Notes: generated by a model from the sequence alone, not told the origin. Shown: positions 25,112 through 37,692, counted from the stretch's first letter. The stretch: 64,000 nt of DNA from Clavelina lepadiformis (GCF_947623445.1 NC_135244.1:17608860-17672859), one strand, 5' to 3'. Translations and numbers: made by a program.

Positions 25112-28106
25112 TTATTGTTTGCGAAGAAAGTCGCTTATTGCTTTTCTCACGACGGCAACGGCAAAGTCGGCATCTTCTTTTGTTATACACATCGGTGGTT
25201 TGATTCGAAACGTGTTGGAGCGTAATCCTCCTGTTCCTATTATTACCCCCAGATCCTTAATCGCATCTCTGATCTCTCCCATCGATTGTGGATTAAGCGG
25301 CCTTCTAGTTTCCTTGTTTTCGACCATTTCAACTCCCAACATCAGACCCTTACCCCTGACATCACCCACGATCTCAAATTCATCCCGTAACTTTACAAGC
25401 TCCTTGATCATGTAATTTCCGATCTCAAGACTCCTCTCCTGCGTCTTCTCCTCCTCTATTACGTCAAGGACCTTGTTGGCCACCTTGGTTGCCATGGGAG
25501 TCCCAGAAAACGTATTCCAGAGGCTGACGTCAGCGATTGCGTTTACAACTTCCGGTGTTGTGACCACAGCTCCCATTGGAAACCCGTTTCCGATGCCTTT
25601 CGCCATGGTAACGATATCCGGTATAACTCCATGGCTTTCAAATCCCCACATGTGGGTACCGGTGCGACCAAAACCGGTTTGGACTTCATCAGCAATGCAA
25701 AGTCCCCCTCGACTTCGAACCATCTCGTAAGCTTTGGCGAGGAAATTCTTTGAGATAAGTTATAAAGTAAAACTCAGTTATGCCGAATCTACAAAGACAT
25801 TTTTGCGATCGTATTTTACGCTAGCTTTGTTTCATTGACCAAGAGGACGACCGAGCTATAAACAAAGGCAAAGTTCGTTCGACACAAATTGTCGTACTGT
25901 GGAATCGCAGCAGTCAAAACTCGTCAATAAAAAGCATGCAAATTCTGCTTTTATTCTACGTTGTCAGTAACGCAAACGCGATTTCAAGCCTCACTTCCCT
26001 TGAGCAAGGGCAAGGTGATCAACGCTTGCAACTGTTCAATGGCTCTGGTAAAAAGTTCCAATTCAGTCAATGCGATATAAAAAACGAAAATTTGATAGTG
26101 CGATGAGAAACTTGTGTTTGTTTTACCTTGGGATATTGAACCACTCCTCCAACGCCTTGAATCGCCTCAGCAAAGAGCCCAGCCACCCGTTTTCCGATAG
26201 AGTAGTCAAATATTTCTTGAAGTTGCTCCAAGTATTTATCTTCCGCTTGACATTGACCATCAGCGCAAGAACAAGTCCGATCTGTTTGAACCAGGGAATC
26301 TCGACAGTTTGATCCTCCCCAGATGCCCTGGTACGGATCCGGATTCATGGCGTGATGAATGCCAAACCTTTGATTTCATTGCGAATATGAAATGGGTAAA
26401 TCCTAAAAGCACAGTCTTAACGCCTATATCAAATTTTAACCTTCTTTGTCATTTCAGCAACGTAAAATACGACGCATTGCTACACTCACAAGCCCGAGAA
26501 GAACGTTGTTAATTAACATACCAATGCTTGTTCGATTTATAAAATTGCTTATATTATTTAAGTATCGTGTGTATAGAATTGGATTTCACTTTACTCTGGA
26601 TTAAATTCAAACAAAGTTGTCCACGCTAGTTGCTGTACTATACGGTACCAGCAAATTTTTACACCTACTTAACACTATAGTGCACCAAAGTTGAATTATA
26701 TATAAACGATTTACAAATTGTGTAAGCTATTTTGGTGTATCAAAATTTTTTTAATTGCCAAAACTTACGGTGCAGTGGCTTATTGGTGCTCAAAACACAC
26801 GATTTACACCAGCAATTCAATCAACGTAATTTTACCCTTTAATTTAGGCGGGATATGTTGATTTAATTCGACTTTATGCTACCATCCAAAGACAGTTACT
26901 GTAGGTTTGTTAAAAAAGTTTATGAAATAGCTTTGTGCAATCACCCATTGGCATAAGCATTTTTCCAAGACCCATGTGCAGTCAGGCCAGCTGTATATGG
27001 ACTCGATCCATGAAAGCAATTTCTAAAGGAAATAATGTCGAATGCTTTCGTGTATTCGCGCGCCAGGACCATAGCTAAGTCATTCGCCTCTGATCCACTG
27101 TTAGTGAAAAGGCAAACCTACAAAGAAAGAAACTTTTTATTGTGTTTCAAAGCAAATTTATTACTAGCGGCGCCAAAAGGTTTATCTTAACTGTAAAAAC
27201 AATCAACTGGACTGAAAGATACCTTTAAATTTCCAGGCATTTTAGCAGTGAGTTTTTCGGCATACTCGTACATCGGGTAATTCACGTAGAGTTGAGTCGT
27301 ATGCCAGAGATAGTCCAACTGTTGCTTCAGTGGTTCAACAACATTAGAATGACAGTGTCCCACGCTAACTGTCACAATCCCAGCAAATAAATCCAAGTAT
27401 CTTTTACCTTCATTGTCCCACAACCACTGCATTTTGCCCTGGATAAAGGAATAACTTGATTTTTGGTAAACATTTTACAGCTAGCATTTCTCTAAAATCT
27501 TACTTGTAGTAATTAGCTTAATGTTTTTGTATTTTTAAAAAGTATTTTGTTAGACTAACTTCTTATATGTGACAGTATTTTGAAGCTAAAGTATTTAAGA
27601 CAGTATTTATATGTATAGATAAAGGCCTAAAGTGATTAATTATATCAAAGAGTAACAAAAGTCGTGGTAATTACTAATTACTGAAGCGTGACAGTCGCTG
27701 TACCTCAGAAAGGATGAGTGGCTTGTTAAAAGTGGGCTTGACGGTTGGTGAGACATGCTTTGAACGTATTTTCATTATTTTCTCATAAGTGGGACCTCTG
27801 CATAGGTTAATAATAAATATATTATGTTGGTCTGCATTAGCGTATGGTAATTTTCCTTAGGATACCGTTTTGTCAAATGCAGCAACTACCATTAACGCAT
27901 CATATTCAGTATATTTTAAAGCTGTTGATGTACAATTGTACTACTTGCATGTCTCTTTGACTTACCACTATTTCTGCTTACCGGTAAGGTTTGGGTTTGT
28001 AATCACATTCCGGCATTACTGGTACAGAGGCAGTTGACATCATACGTAGCAGGTCCCATCGTACAGGTGGCAATAGGCTAGAACATTTCCACACGTGCTG
28101 TGCCAT
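25112..28106 (-). CDS. AGXT2: Alanine-glyoxylate aminotransferase 2-like, copy 1
   Basis: Six exons on the minus strand: 28106-27982, 27797-27704, 27438-27223, 27117-26945, 26367-26127 and 25747-25112, 1485 nt, 494 residues, close to the roughly 510 of vertebrate AGXT2. The family is class III PLP-dependent aminotransferases; AGXT2 works in mitochondria, moving amino groups from alanine, beta-aminoisobutyrate or methylarginines to glyoxylate or pyruvate. The first 30 residues lack acidic residues until about 18 and fit a targeting peptide. Visible motifs: NSGSEAND (151-158, phosphate binding), [26 protein letters not shown] with cofactor Asp303, and MAKGIGNG with Schiff-base Lys333. The usual TF-GGNPMA region reads TFSGTPMATK (362-371), departing from copy 2 and the family. 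The stop lies inside an AATAAA. The first ATG was chosen because it opens the exon ending in phase with GPTYEKI. Confidence 0.9.
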
Positions 28107-29975
28107 TGTGACTACTGGTACCTGCAGTTTGTTTTACCCCACTAAATCAATAGCTACTGTATATCTGTAATGGAAAATAGGTATATGGCACCTGAACTTG
28201 AGAGGTTGACCCACTTCACTACAATAAGTACTTGTTGAAATGTTTATTGTGGGTGATAACATATGAGTCTCATGAGGTCGTTGTCTGCTTTACTCACCAA
28301 CAGATTTCATTGTTCACCTTGACGGCTTATTGTCTGATGACTAACTTCAATTAGCAGTGATCAATATTATTATGACTTGTTTTCCACTGCTATATTATAG
28401 GACCAAACTCATTGTTACCTTGTGAAGATGACAATAAAGTTGTCTTTCTTGACACTGAACTTATTCAAATAGAATTCAACAATGGTTGCATAGGAATGAC
28501 AACTGTATATACTGATTATATTGAAGTTTCTTTGAACAATTACATTTAGACAAGCATTACCACAGCAACAGTATAAAGACGTCCATGTTATAGGGTTGAT
28601 CTTAGTAGAATGAATGCATTGAACAGCTGTCCATAACTCACGCAAGATAGGCAGGCGCGATATTTAGACCTATGTCACGACTTAAAACGGAAAACAGAAA
28701 GTTATCGGTACCCAATGTTATCTATCATTGACGTCATGTTTCGTAAAGCAGGCGTCTGAAAATAAGAATTCTAGATTCTATTCGATTTGTAAACTATAAT
28801 ATCCCTTTATTATCACATATCATGTAGCCTACCAGGCTAGTCTTATTATTATGGCTAATTGAAAATATACCAATTAGGCTAACCAATATTTTTTCATAAC
28901 TATTCTAGTTAATCTCCCCTGACTGGAATCTCTCAAAAGGTTATCATGTTGTGATAAACTGTTAGGCGTGATTGCCTATAGCCTATTTCTTACAACTAGC
29001 AAGGGTAAACAACAGAACAACAAGTAATATGCGTTTCGGCGTGAGGCATTTTGAAATAGTTACCAAATAAATTTGCTTTCTTCAAATGAGTTTGGTTTGT
29101 TATCAAAGCCGAGGAACACCAGTTACCACGTATTGTTATGTATCCTTTCCAGGCAGTTCTTTATTATCGCTTTAACTTAGCAGATAAGAAACTCAAATAA
29201 CCAAGTGTTATAGCTTGTCTTTCAGCCGTAGCGTCAACCAGGTAAACAAAACACGAAAACTGCGGCTTGCGTAGAATGAGGAAAATATAAAGTGGTCAAT
29301 GACTTTTCGCTGGTGACAATCCAATGCAAAAACAAGTAATTCCGTCATTGCAGGCAATTTTACACAGAGGGCACATTAATTATTTATGACTTTGAATTGC
29401 ATAGAAGTAGCACATCATTATTTTTAGTGCTTTTATGGTGCGGAGTTACCTTATCTACCTCCAGAAGCTCACAAAACCTGTTGAGCCGCATCTTCAGCAT
29501 ATAATTGTAACAAGCAAAAATGGATATTCAGAGTGTTTTTTTCGCTTAAATGTCACTTTAAGCTAAATGTTTTCGCATACAGTATTTTGAACCTATCCCT
29601 AATCTACTCCAACTATTGAGTGTTTCTAACAAAAAATTTAACTATTTGCGTGCTTTCTTCTTAATCATTGCTGCTCTTGACACATGTTTGAAAGGTTACA
29701 GGCAGATTGCAAATGCACAACAAGTTACTAACAGCTGAAAAACGTATGACTCTAGCCAAAGCTGGAGTCTAATATAATTTCGCTGTGGATATTCGTTAGC
29801 TGACTTGCCATCTTTCTGCTGACAAAATATCTACGAGTTAGTAGAACCATTTGTATATGTGGGAATCAGCGCCGTCAGCGTTTTACCACTGGTGAATCAC
29901 CCATTCTCAAGCTACTGAACGAAACACCGACTGCGTAAACAGCTTGTTTGCTCAAAGCACATTGCTCACAAAGCT
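28107..29975. other. 5' flank of AGXT2-like copy 1
   Basis: No further exon is apparent. The left part includes the 655-bp block absent from copy 2 (about 28166-28820). The rest (28820-29975) matches 33850-34950 and so is duplicated promoter-side DNA. Short ORFs in it are broken in one copy or the other, which argues against coding function. Confidence 0.55.
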
Positions 29976-29988
29976 CAACACAGGAACG

Positions 29989-30165
29989 ACCATGAACGGC
30001 AAGAAAAACGTTGTTCAAACAAGCATGATTTATATTTAAAATGATTTGTTGCTTCCTATATTCACATAATACACAAAGTTGTTGAGCATAGTACCGAGTA
30101 GATATGGTATTTGTTGCCTGAATCATAATTTTTAAGGGTGGTCCTAAACTTTTGGCTACGACTGT
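29989..30165. mobile_element. Internally deleted Tc1 remnant at the duplication junction
   Basis: The word accatgaacggcaa (29989-30002) matches Tc1 sequence at 23512. It is followed within about 15 bp by sequence equal to the Tc1 3' end from 24303 on, including ggtggtcctaaacttttggc near 30140. This looks like the unit-2 copy of the Tc1 element after loss of about 780 bp of transposase sequence. Confidence 0.6.
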
Positions 30166-33100
30166 AATAACAGAATGCACAAACATGATCCCTGCAACTT
30201 TTTTGCAATTTCAGCACCGCGAATAAAAGCGCCAACAAACCTAATGCCGAGATTTTCTTCACAACCGCAAAACATCAATAATAATACAATGTAGTAACAT
30301 AATAATCTATATGCGCCATATGAAAACTTCTTGTCGGTAAATTGGCGAATCCTATGTACGCTCATCAGCATCAAGCTTAGAATCACTCAATTATCACATT
30401 TCGGAAAACGGATAAGGATAAGGTGAGGAGAAAAAATAAAACATAACGGATATTGCTGTATAACAAGTGACTGTATTTTGAGAAATTTCAGCAAACCGAA
30501 TCCGCAGGCACAATGCAATAAAGCGTATAAAACACCTACAACCACAAGTAAGCAATATACTAAGGCACTAAGTAACAATACACAAAGATTGCTTTAAAAG
30601 TTACCAAAATTATTTACACCATGCACAAAAAACGTTCACAATAACGGTAGTAAAAATTACTGCATGACCGACAAAAGGTTTTGAAGAATCGTTGTACATT
30701 TCAATAAAATATCACCCATAGTTTAAAGCAGCTCCACCGGAACAAGTGTGCTATACAATGATAATTTCCTTAGTTAGCGATATTACAAAGTACAAACACA
30801 TTATACTCTGAGCTTAATCTTTATTGTTTGCGAAGAAAATCGCTTATTGCTTTTCTCATGACGGCAACGGCAAAGTCGGCGTCTTCTTTTGTTATACACA
30901 TCGGTGGCTTGATTCGAAACGTGTTGGAGCGTAATCCTCCTATTCCTATTATTACCCCCAGATCCTTAATCGCATCTCTGATCTCTCCCATCGATTGTGG
31001 GTTAAGCGGCTTTCTAGTTTCCTTGTTTTCGACCATTTCAACTCCCAACATCAGACCCTTACCCCTGACATCACCCACGATCTCAAATTCATCCCGCAAC
31101 TTTACAAGCTCCTTGATCATGTAATTTCCGATCTCAAGACTCCTCTCCTGCGTCTTCTCCTCCTCTATTACGTCAAGGACCTTGTTGGCCACCGTGGTTG
31201 CCATGGGATTTCCAGCAAACGTATTCAAGAGGCTGACGTCAGCGATTGCGTTTACAACTTCCGGTGTTGTGACCACAGCTCCCATTGGAAACCCGTTTCC
31301 GATGCCTTTCGCCATGGTAACGATATCCGGTATAACTCCATGGCTTTCAAATCCCCACATGTGGGTACCGGTGCGACCAAAACCGGTTTGGACTTCATCA
31401 GCAATGCAAAGTCCCCCTCGACTTCGAACCATCTCGTAAGCTTTGGCGAGGAAATTCTTTGAGATAAGTTATAAAGTAAAACTCAGTTATGCCGAATCTA
31501 CAAAGAAATTTTTGCGATCGTATTTTACGCTAGCTTTATTTCATTGACCGAGCTATAAACAAAGGCAAAGTTCGTTCGACACAAATTGTCGTACTGTGGA
31601 ATCGCAGCAGTCAAAACTCGTCATTAAAAAGCATGCAATTTCTACTTTTATTTTATGTTGTCAGTAACGCAAACGCGATTTCAAGCATCACTTCCCTTGA
31701 GCAAGGGCAAGGTGATCAACGCTTGCCCCTGTTCAATGGCTCTGTTAAAAAGTTCCAATTCAGTCAATGCGATATAAAAAACGAAAATTTGATAGAGCGA
31801 TGAGAAACTTGTGTTCGTTTTACCTTGGGATATTGAACAACTCCTCCAACGCCTTGAATCGCCTCAGCAAAGAGCCCAGCCACCCGTTTGCCGATAGAGT
31901 TGTCAAATATTTCTTGAAGTTGCTCCAAGTATTTATCTTCCGCTTGACATTGACCATCAGCGCAAGAACAAGTCCGATCTGTTTGAACCAGGGAATCTCG
32001 ACAGTTTGATCCTCCCCAGATGCCCTGGTACGGATCCGGATTCATGGCGTGATGAATGCCAAACCTTTGATTTCATTGCGAATATGAAATGGGTAAATCC
32101 TAAAGCACAGTCTTAATGCCTATATCAAATTTTAACCTTCTTTGTCATTTCAGCAACGTAAAATACGACGCATTGCTACACTCACAAGCCCGAGAAGAAC
32201 GTTGTTAATTAACATACCAATGCTTGTTCGATTTATAAAATTGCTTATATTATTTAAGTATCGTGTGTATAGAATTGGATTTCACTTTACTCTGGATTAA
32301 ATTCAAACAAAGTTGTCCACGCTAGTTGCTGTACTATACGGTACCAGCAAATTTTTACACCTACTTAACACTATAGTGCACCAAAGTTGAATTATATATA
32401 AACGATTTACAAATTGTGTAAGCTATTTTGGTGTATCAAAATTTTTTTAATTGCCAAAACTTACGGTGCAGTGGCTTATTGGTGCTCAAAACACACGACT
32501 TACACCAGCAATTCAATCAACGTAATTTTACCCTTTAATTTAGGCGGGATATGTTGATTTAATTCGACTTTATGCTACCATCCAAAGACAGTTACTGTAG
32601 GTTTGTTAAAAAAGTTTATAAAATAGCTTTGTGCAATCACCCATTGGCATAAGCATTTTTCCAAGACCCATGTGCAGTCAGGCCAGCTGTATATGGACTC
32701 GATCCATGAAAGCAATTTCTAAAGGAAATAATGTCGAATGCTTTCGTGTATTCGCGCGCCAGGACCATAGCTAAGTCATTCGCCTCTGATCCACTGTTAG
32801 TGAAAAGGCAAACCTACAAAGAAAGAAACTTTTTATTGTGTTTCAAAGCAAATTTATTACTAGCGGCACCAAAAGGTTTATCCTGTAAAAACAATCAACT
32901 GGACTGAAAGATACCTTTAAATTTCCAGGCATTTTAGCAGTGAGTTTTTCGGCATACTCGTACATCGGGTAATTCACGTAGAGTTGAGTCGTATGCCAGA
33001 GATAGTCCAACTGTTGCTTGAGTGGTTCAACAACCTTAGAATGACAGTGTCCCACACTAACTGTCACAATCCCAGCAAATAAATCCAAGTATCTTTTACC

Positions 33101-34950
33101 TTCATTGTCCCACAACCACTGCATTTTGCCCTGGATAAAGGAATAACTTGATTTTTGGTAAACATTTTACAGCTAGCATTTCTCTAAAATCTTACTTGTA
33201 GTAATTAGCTTAATGTTTTTGTACTTTTAAAAAGTATTTTGTTAGACTAATTTCTAATATGTGACAGTATTTGGAAGCTAAAGTATTTAAGACAGTATTT
33301 ATATGTATAGATAAAGGCCTAAAGTGATTAATTATATCAAAGAGTAACAAAAGTCGTGGTAATTACTGAAGCGTGACAGTCGCTGTACCTCAGAAAGGAT
33401 GAGTGGCTTGTTAAAAGTGGGCTTGACGGTTGGTGAGACATGCTTTGAACGTATTTTCATTATTTTCTCATAAGTGGGACCTCTGCATAGGTTAATAATA
33501 AATAGATTATGTTGGTCTGCATTAGCGTATGGTAATTTTCCTTAGGATACCGTTTTGCCAAATGCCGCAACTACCATTAACGCATCATATTCAGTATATT
33601 TTAAAGCTGTTGATGTACAATTGTACTACTTGCATGTCTCTTTGACTTACCACTATTTCTGCTTACCGGTAAGGTTTGGGTTTGTAATCACATTCCGGCA
33701 TTACTGGTACAGAGGCAGTTGACATCATACGTAGCAGGTACCATCGAACAGGTGGCAATAGGCTAGAACATTTCCACACGTGCTGTGCCATTGTGACTAC
33801 TGGTACCTACAGTTTGTTTTATCCCACTAAATCAATAGCTACTGTATATCATGTACCAGGCTAGTCTTGGTATTATGGCTGATTGAAAATATAGCAATTA
33901 AGCTAACCAATATTTTTTCATAACAATTCTATTTAATCTCCCCTGACTGAAATCTTTCAAAAAGTTGTCATGTTGTGATAAACTGTTACGCGTGATCTAG
34001 CCCTATAGCCTATTTCTCACAACTAGCAACATTCGTTTCGGCTGGAGGCATTTTGAAATAGTTACCAAATAAATTTGCTTTCTTCAGATGAGTTTTACCA
34101 ACGCCGAGGAACACCAGTTACAACGTATTCTTATGTATCTTATCCAGGCAGTTCTTTATTATCGCTTTAACTTAGCAGATAAGAAACTTAAATAACCAAG
34201 TGTTATAGCTTCTCTTTCAGCCGTAGCGTCAACCAGGTAAACAAAACACAAAAACTGCGGCTTGCGTAGAATGAGGAAAATATGAAGTGGTCAATGACCT
34301 TTTCGCTGGAGACATTCGAACGCATAAGCAAGTATTTCCGTTATTGCAGGCCATTTCACGCAAATGGCTTATTGTTTATGACTTTGATTTGCATAGAAGT
34401 CGCACATCATTATTTTTAGTGCTTTTATGGTGCGGAGCTGCGCTATCTATGGCCAGAAGCGGACAAAGCTTTTAAGCCGCATTTTCAGCATATAACAAGC
34501 AAAAATGGATGTTCAGAGTGTTTTTTGGCTTAAATGTGACTTCAAGCTAAATGTTTTCGCATACAGTAGTATTGAAGCTATCCCTAGTCTACTCCAACTA
34601 TTGAGCGTTTCTAACAAAAAAATTAACTATTTGCGTGCTTTCTTCTTAATCATTGCTGCTCTGGACACATGTTTGAAAGGTTACAGGCAGATTGCAAATG
34701 CATAACAAGATACTAACAGCTAAAAAACGTACCACTCTAGCCAAAGCAGGAGTCTAATATAATTTCGCTGTGGATATTCGTTAGCTGACTTGCTATGTTT
34801 CTGCTGACAAAATATCTACGAGTTAGTAGACCATTTGTATATGTGGGAATCAGCGCCGTCAGCGTTTTACAACTGGTGAATCTCCCATTCTCTATCTACT
34901 AAACGAAACACCGACTGCGTAAACAGAATGTTTGCTCAAAGCACTTGCTT
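30015..34950. repeat. Tandem duplication unit 2 (contains AGXT2-like copy 2)
   Basis: This is the second unit of the head-to-tail duplication. Identity with unit 1 is very high across the gene and falls in the 5' flank (33850-34950), where small indels are common. It lacks the 655-bp block found at 28166-28820 in unit 1. Confidence 0.85.
30821..33791 (-). CDS. AGXT2: Alanine-glyoxylate aminotransferase 2-like, copy 2
   Basis: Six exons on the minus strand: 33791-33667, 33482-33389, 33130-32915, 32813-32641, 32064-31824 and 31456-30821. Each has exactly the length of its partner in copy 1, 494 residues in total, with no frame break. It keeps NSGSEAND, the DEVQTGFG cofactor Asp303 and the MAKGIGNG Lys333. 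Unlike copy 1, its 362-371 stretch reads [10 protein letters not shown], which agrees with the family's GGNPMA motif. Other differences from copy 1 are scattered conservative changes. Reaction and location as for copy 1, by family knowledge. Both copies look functional by sequence; copy 2 is the more canonical. Confidence 0.9.
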
Positions 34951-35352
34951 TGTACAGTAACGAAGTATAGTAAAATAATAATGTAAGAACTCTAACAGCA
35001 GCACGCTTGTGCAATTAATGAGCTGTCGCAGTACACATTGCAACATGTTACAAATTTCTCAGGAAGGAAATGCCTTGTTTAAGACCAGTTTTTGTTTCCG
35101 GTATAAGTTACTGCTTCGGAAATAAAGCAATACATTTACACGAAGAGGAATACTTTACAACAGTTGCCTAGAATCAGGAAATGTCACTTTGGAGAACAAA
35201 TTATGTAAAAGAGGCCATTAAGTGCAACGAGGGATTAATCCTTAACTAACCATAAACATTGCAACGGTGTAGAAGTCAGTTGTGTAACTATCGTAGCCTA
35301 CCGTTTAATTCAATGATGTAGAAAACAAGTGTAAAAGAAACGAAGACTATTT
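34951..35352. other. Intergenic, no feature seen
   Basis: This is sequence right of the duplication. I recognise no gene, RNA or repeat. Confidence 0.5.
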
Positions 35353-35482
35353 CATTCCAACATCATTTTGACTGAGCTTGCACACAGCATGCGTTTGATT
35401 TTCCCCTGTCAAGTGGTCATTCCAACATCATTTTGACTGAGCTTGCACACAGCATGCGTTTGATTTTCCCTTGTCAAGTGGT
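35353..35482. repeat. 65-bp tandem duplication
   Basis: Two adjacent 65-bp units (35353-35417 and 35418-35482), beginning cattccaacatcattttgac, differ at one base (cccctg versus cccttg). No coding potential is seen. Confidence 0.9.
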
Positions 35483-35877
35483 GAATTCATTGACAAACAA
35501 GGTACAGTAACATTATACTTCCGTTCATGAAAACGGCAGTGACACAAGTTAACTCTAAGTAACGTGTTCATTTCGCACCACAGATCGATGCAACTATCTG
35601 CAATGACATAATCGATATTGCTTATCTGTTTGAAATCATACCCAAAATATTATAGTAAATCCTATGCAAAAGGCGTGTAATAGATTTGGGAAGATGATTT
35701 ATGTGCGGCCTTGGATGATTAATCCGAATTCAGTTAGCCCCTATTTGGGAAAATAATGACCTGCTATTTTTTAAAATGAACGTATTCATACGTAAATACC
35801 TAAACAAACTTCTGTCGCCTGTTTTCAATAAACTTTGTGTACCCAGCACTAAAATACACTCCTTATAGGGTCTAGAC

Positions 35878-36257
35878 CAGGGGTTCTTAACCTTTTTCTT
35901 TTCATTACCCACTTCCGCTACTTAATAAACCTATATTCCCCACATACTTTTAAAACTGACTGAAAAATCAAAATGAATCCTAGTGACCTGTGTGACATAT
36001 CCCAAAGCACAATGGTATTTAACAAAAAGAACAATTTCAATGAGAAGAATAACATTAAAGAACGTTTACGTAGTTTCAAACAACGTCAATGCGATTTTTG
36101 TTCTTGCTTTTCAGCGACGATCGAGTCAATGTCAGGCTCTATTTTTGAGATTGCACAACGCAAATCTGATTCCAGATTTAACATTGTGTTTCGTTACCCA
36201 CTTGAAATCCTCAAATTCCCCACTAGTGGGTAATTACCCACAGGTTAAGAACCCCTG
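35878..36257. mobile_element. hAT-type MITE with exact 8-bp target duplication
   Basis: The 380-bp element begins caggggttcttaacct and ends with the inverted aggttaagaacccctg. It is flanked on both sides by the 8-bp direct repeat gtctagac (35870-35877 and 36258-36265). CAGNGGTTCT-AACC ends are widespread in hAT families of animals. No transposase frame is present. Confidence 0.85.
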
Positions 36258-36613
36258 GTCTAGACTCTAGAGTTTGGACTACGACGCTAAAAATGACGGT
36301 AATGACAATGACACGGTAACGGTTAACGGTGGTGACCAGTGTTCTTATTGCCTGTATAACTTTAAGAGTCAGGGATACTTTGGGTATTAGTACCGTATTG
36401 AATAAATTTGAAGAACTTATCAAATATGACTTCAGCTAATCATTTTCAAATAAAATTTCGTAATTCAACAATTTGTATCCATTTTGTTCGTTTATAGTAT
36501 TTATAGCGTTGTTTGTACAATAAAAAAGAGCGACGAGCGAATAACCAACCCTTAAAAAGAGCGCGCTTGAGGTTCCGTTTCTAACTTTAAAAATGGCAGC
36601 ATGCCAGCGTCTA

Positions 36614-36770
36614 TTTCACCGGCTGCTGGTTACCGAATTTGAAAAATCTATTTCGGTAAACGGCTAGCCGGTTACGCAATTGTTACTTTGTATCGGTGGC
36701 CAGTGAAATCGACACTTATTTCACCAGCCACCGTTTACCGAAGTTGGAAAAGACGAATATGGTAAACGGC
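36614..36770. repeat. Duplicated hairpin-forming 50-bp motif
   Basis: The stretch from tttcaccggctgctggttac to ggtaaacggc (36614-36664) recurs diverged at 36719-36770. Each unit contains gtttaccgaa-like and inverted ttcggtaaac-like arms, so each can fold as a hairpin. It is probably part of a degraded repeat. Confidence 0.5.
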
Positions 36771-37692
36771 ACATTACGCTAGTAAGTAAATCTAAATGTA
36801 TGCTAATTTTCAACTTAAATTGACGTTCAAATTTTTCTTAAGTGTAAATTAACCTAAAACTAGTAGTTGATGAATCCACTTCAGCATGTTCGAAATCTTT
36901 ACCTGAACTCATATTGCGACATTCTTCTATTCTTGTAAGGATAACGCAACATCCTGACATTTTGCGCATTTGAAATTCGCGCACAGATTGTAGATTTTGT
37001 GTGACGTGTGTGCAGTAAGGTGGAGTTGGCCGGTTTTTACATTGTTTAAACCGTTTTGCGACAAATTTTTGATCGGTAATAGAACGACTATGTCGAAAAG
37101 AGTGTACATTATTTTCTTTAAGGTTTTAAAACTTGACCTATTTTTTAAATTTTGGCGTGATGGAGTGTACTGATAGCTCAAATCCATATTTACTTTTTTC
37201 AATGGACGTTCAAGTATCAAGCTTTTGAATTTTTGTTTATTTTGATTCGTCGTGACGAAAACAAATTTTGGCGCGCAAGTTGATGAAGCTTGAATTTGCA
37301 TACAGACGCCACATTCTTCAGTAAGGCACATCCCAAAACCTCTGTTCATGATCAATCGGCCCAAAAAGGAAAAGATTGGATTGTACGTTAATGAATGTTG
37401 TGTGCGCAGGAACTGCACTGCAGAGTATGGAAGTTGTAGCGAAAATGTCGGGTGTTCAGAAGCGTAATAACAGTGTGCAGATGTCTAAGGAAACAGCTGG
37501 TGTGCACAGGGACCCGTGGTTAAAACACGTACGACGATTGTGTCTGGGGTTAGCTATGTGTGGTATCATTTGTATGAGAAAATCGAGAAAAAAGTAATGT
37601 CAAATTTTAGAGAGAAATTGGCTTCACTTTTTGTGCAATAAGATTTCGCCCGAAAAATTGAGAGTGTGGTGTAGGCTACAGTTATAGAAAAG
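36771..37692. other. No supported gene; unassigned ORFs
   Basis: A 163-codon minus-strand frame (37418-36927) and a Cys-rich plus-strand stretch near 37385 (VNECCVRRNCTAEYGSCSEN) are open. Neither has splice support or a family I recognise. The Cys-rich stretch overlaps the other on the opposite strand, so at most one is real. Confidence 0.3.

Larger units (their letters stand above)
24303..29975. repeat. Tandem duplication unit 1 (contains AGXT2-like copy 1)
   Basis: From about 24303 this segment matches the segment from about 30015 almost base for base, offset 5709 bp at the gene's 3' end and 5656 bp around exon 3. The match includes the Tc1 right end, all six AGXT2 exons and introns. It continues, more diverged, through the 5' flank to about 29975 (matching 34950). 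A 655-bp block at about 28166-28820 is present only in this unit. Confidence 0.85.

Noticed and set aside
30995-31462. 155-codon plus-strand ORF across AGXT2-like copy 2.
   Set aside because: Antisense to the last AGXT2 exon and broken in copy 1.
35353-35482. Possible CRISPR-like or satellite array.
   Set aside because: Only two adjacent 65-bp units without spacers; a simple tandem duplication in a eukaryotic genome.
36927-37418. 163-codon minus-strand open frame.
   Set aside because: No recognisable family, signal or splice context; long chance frames occur at this length in 64 kb. Left as unassigned.
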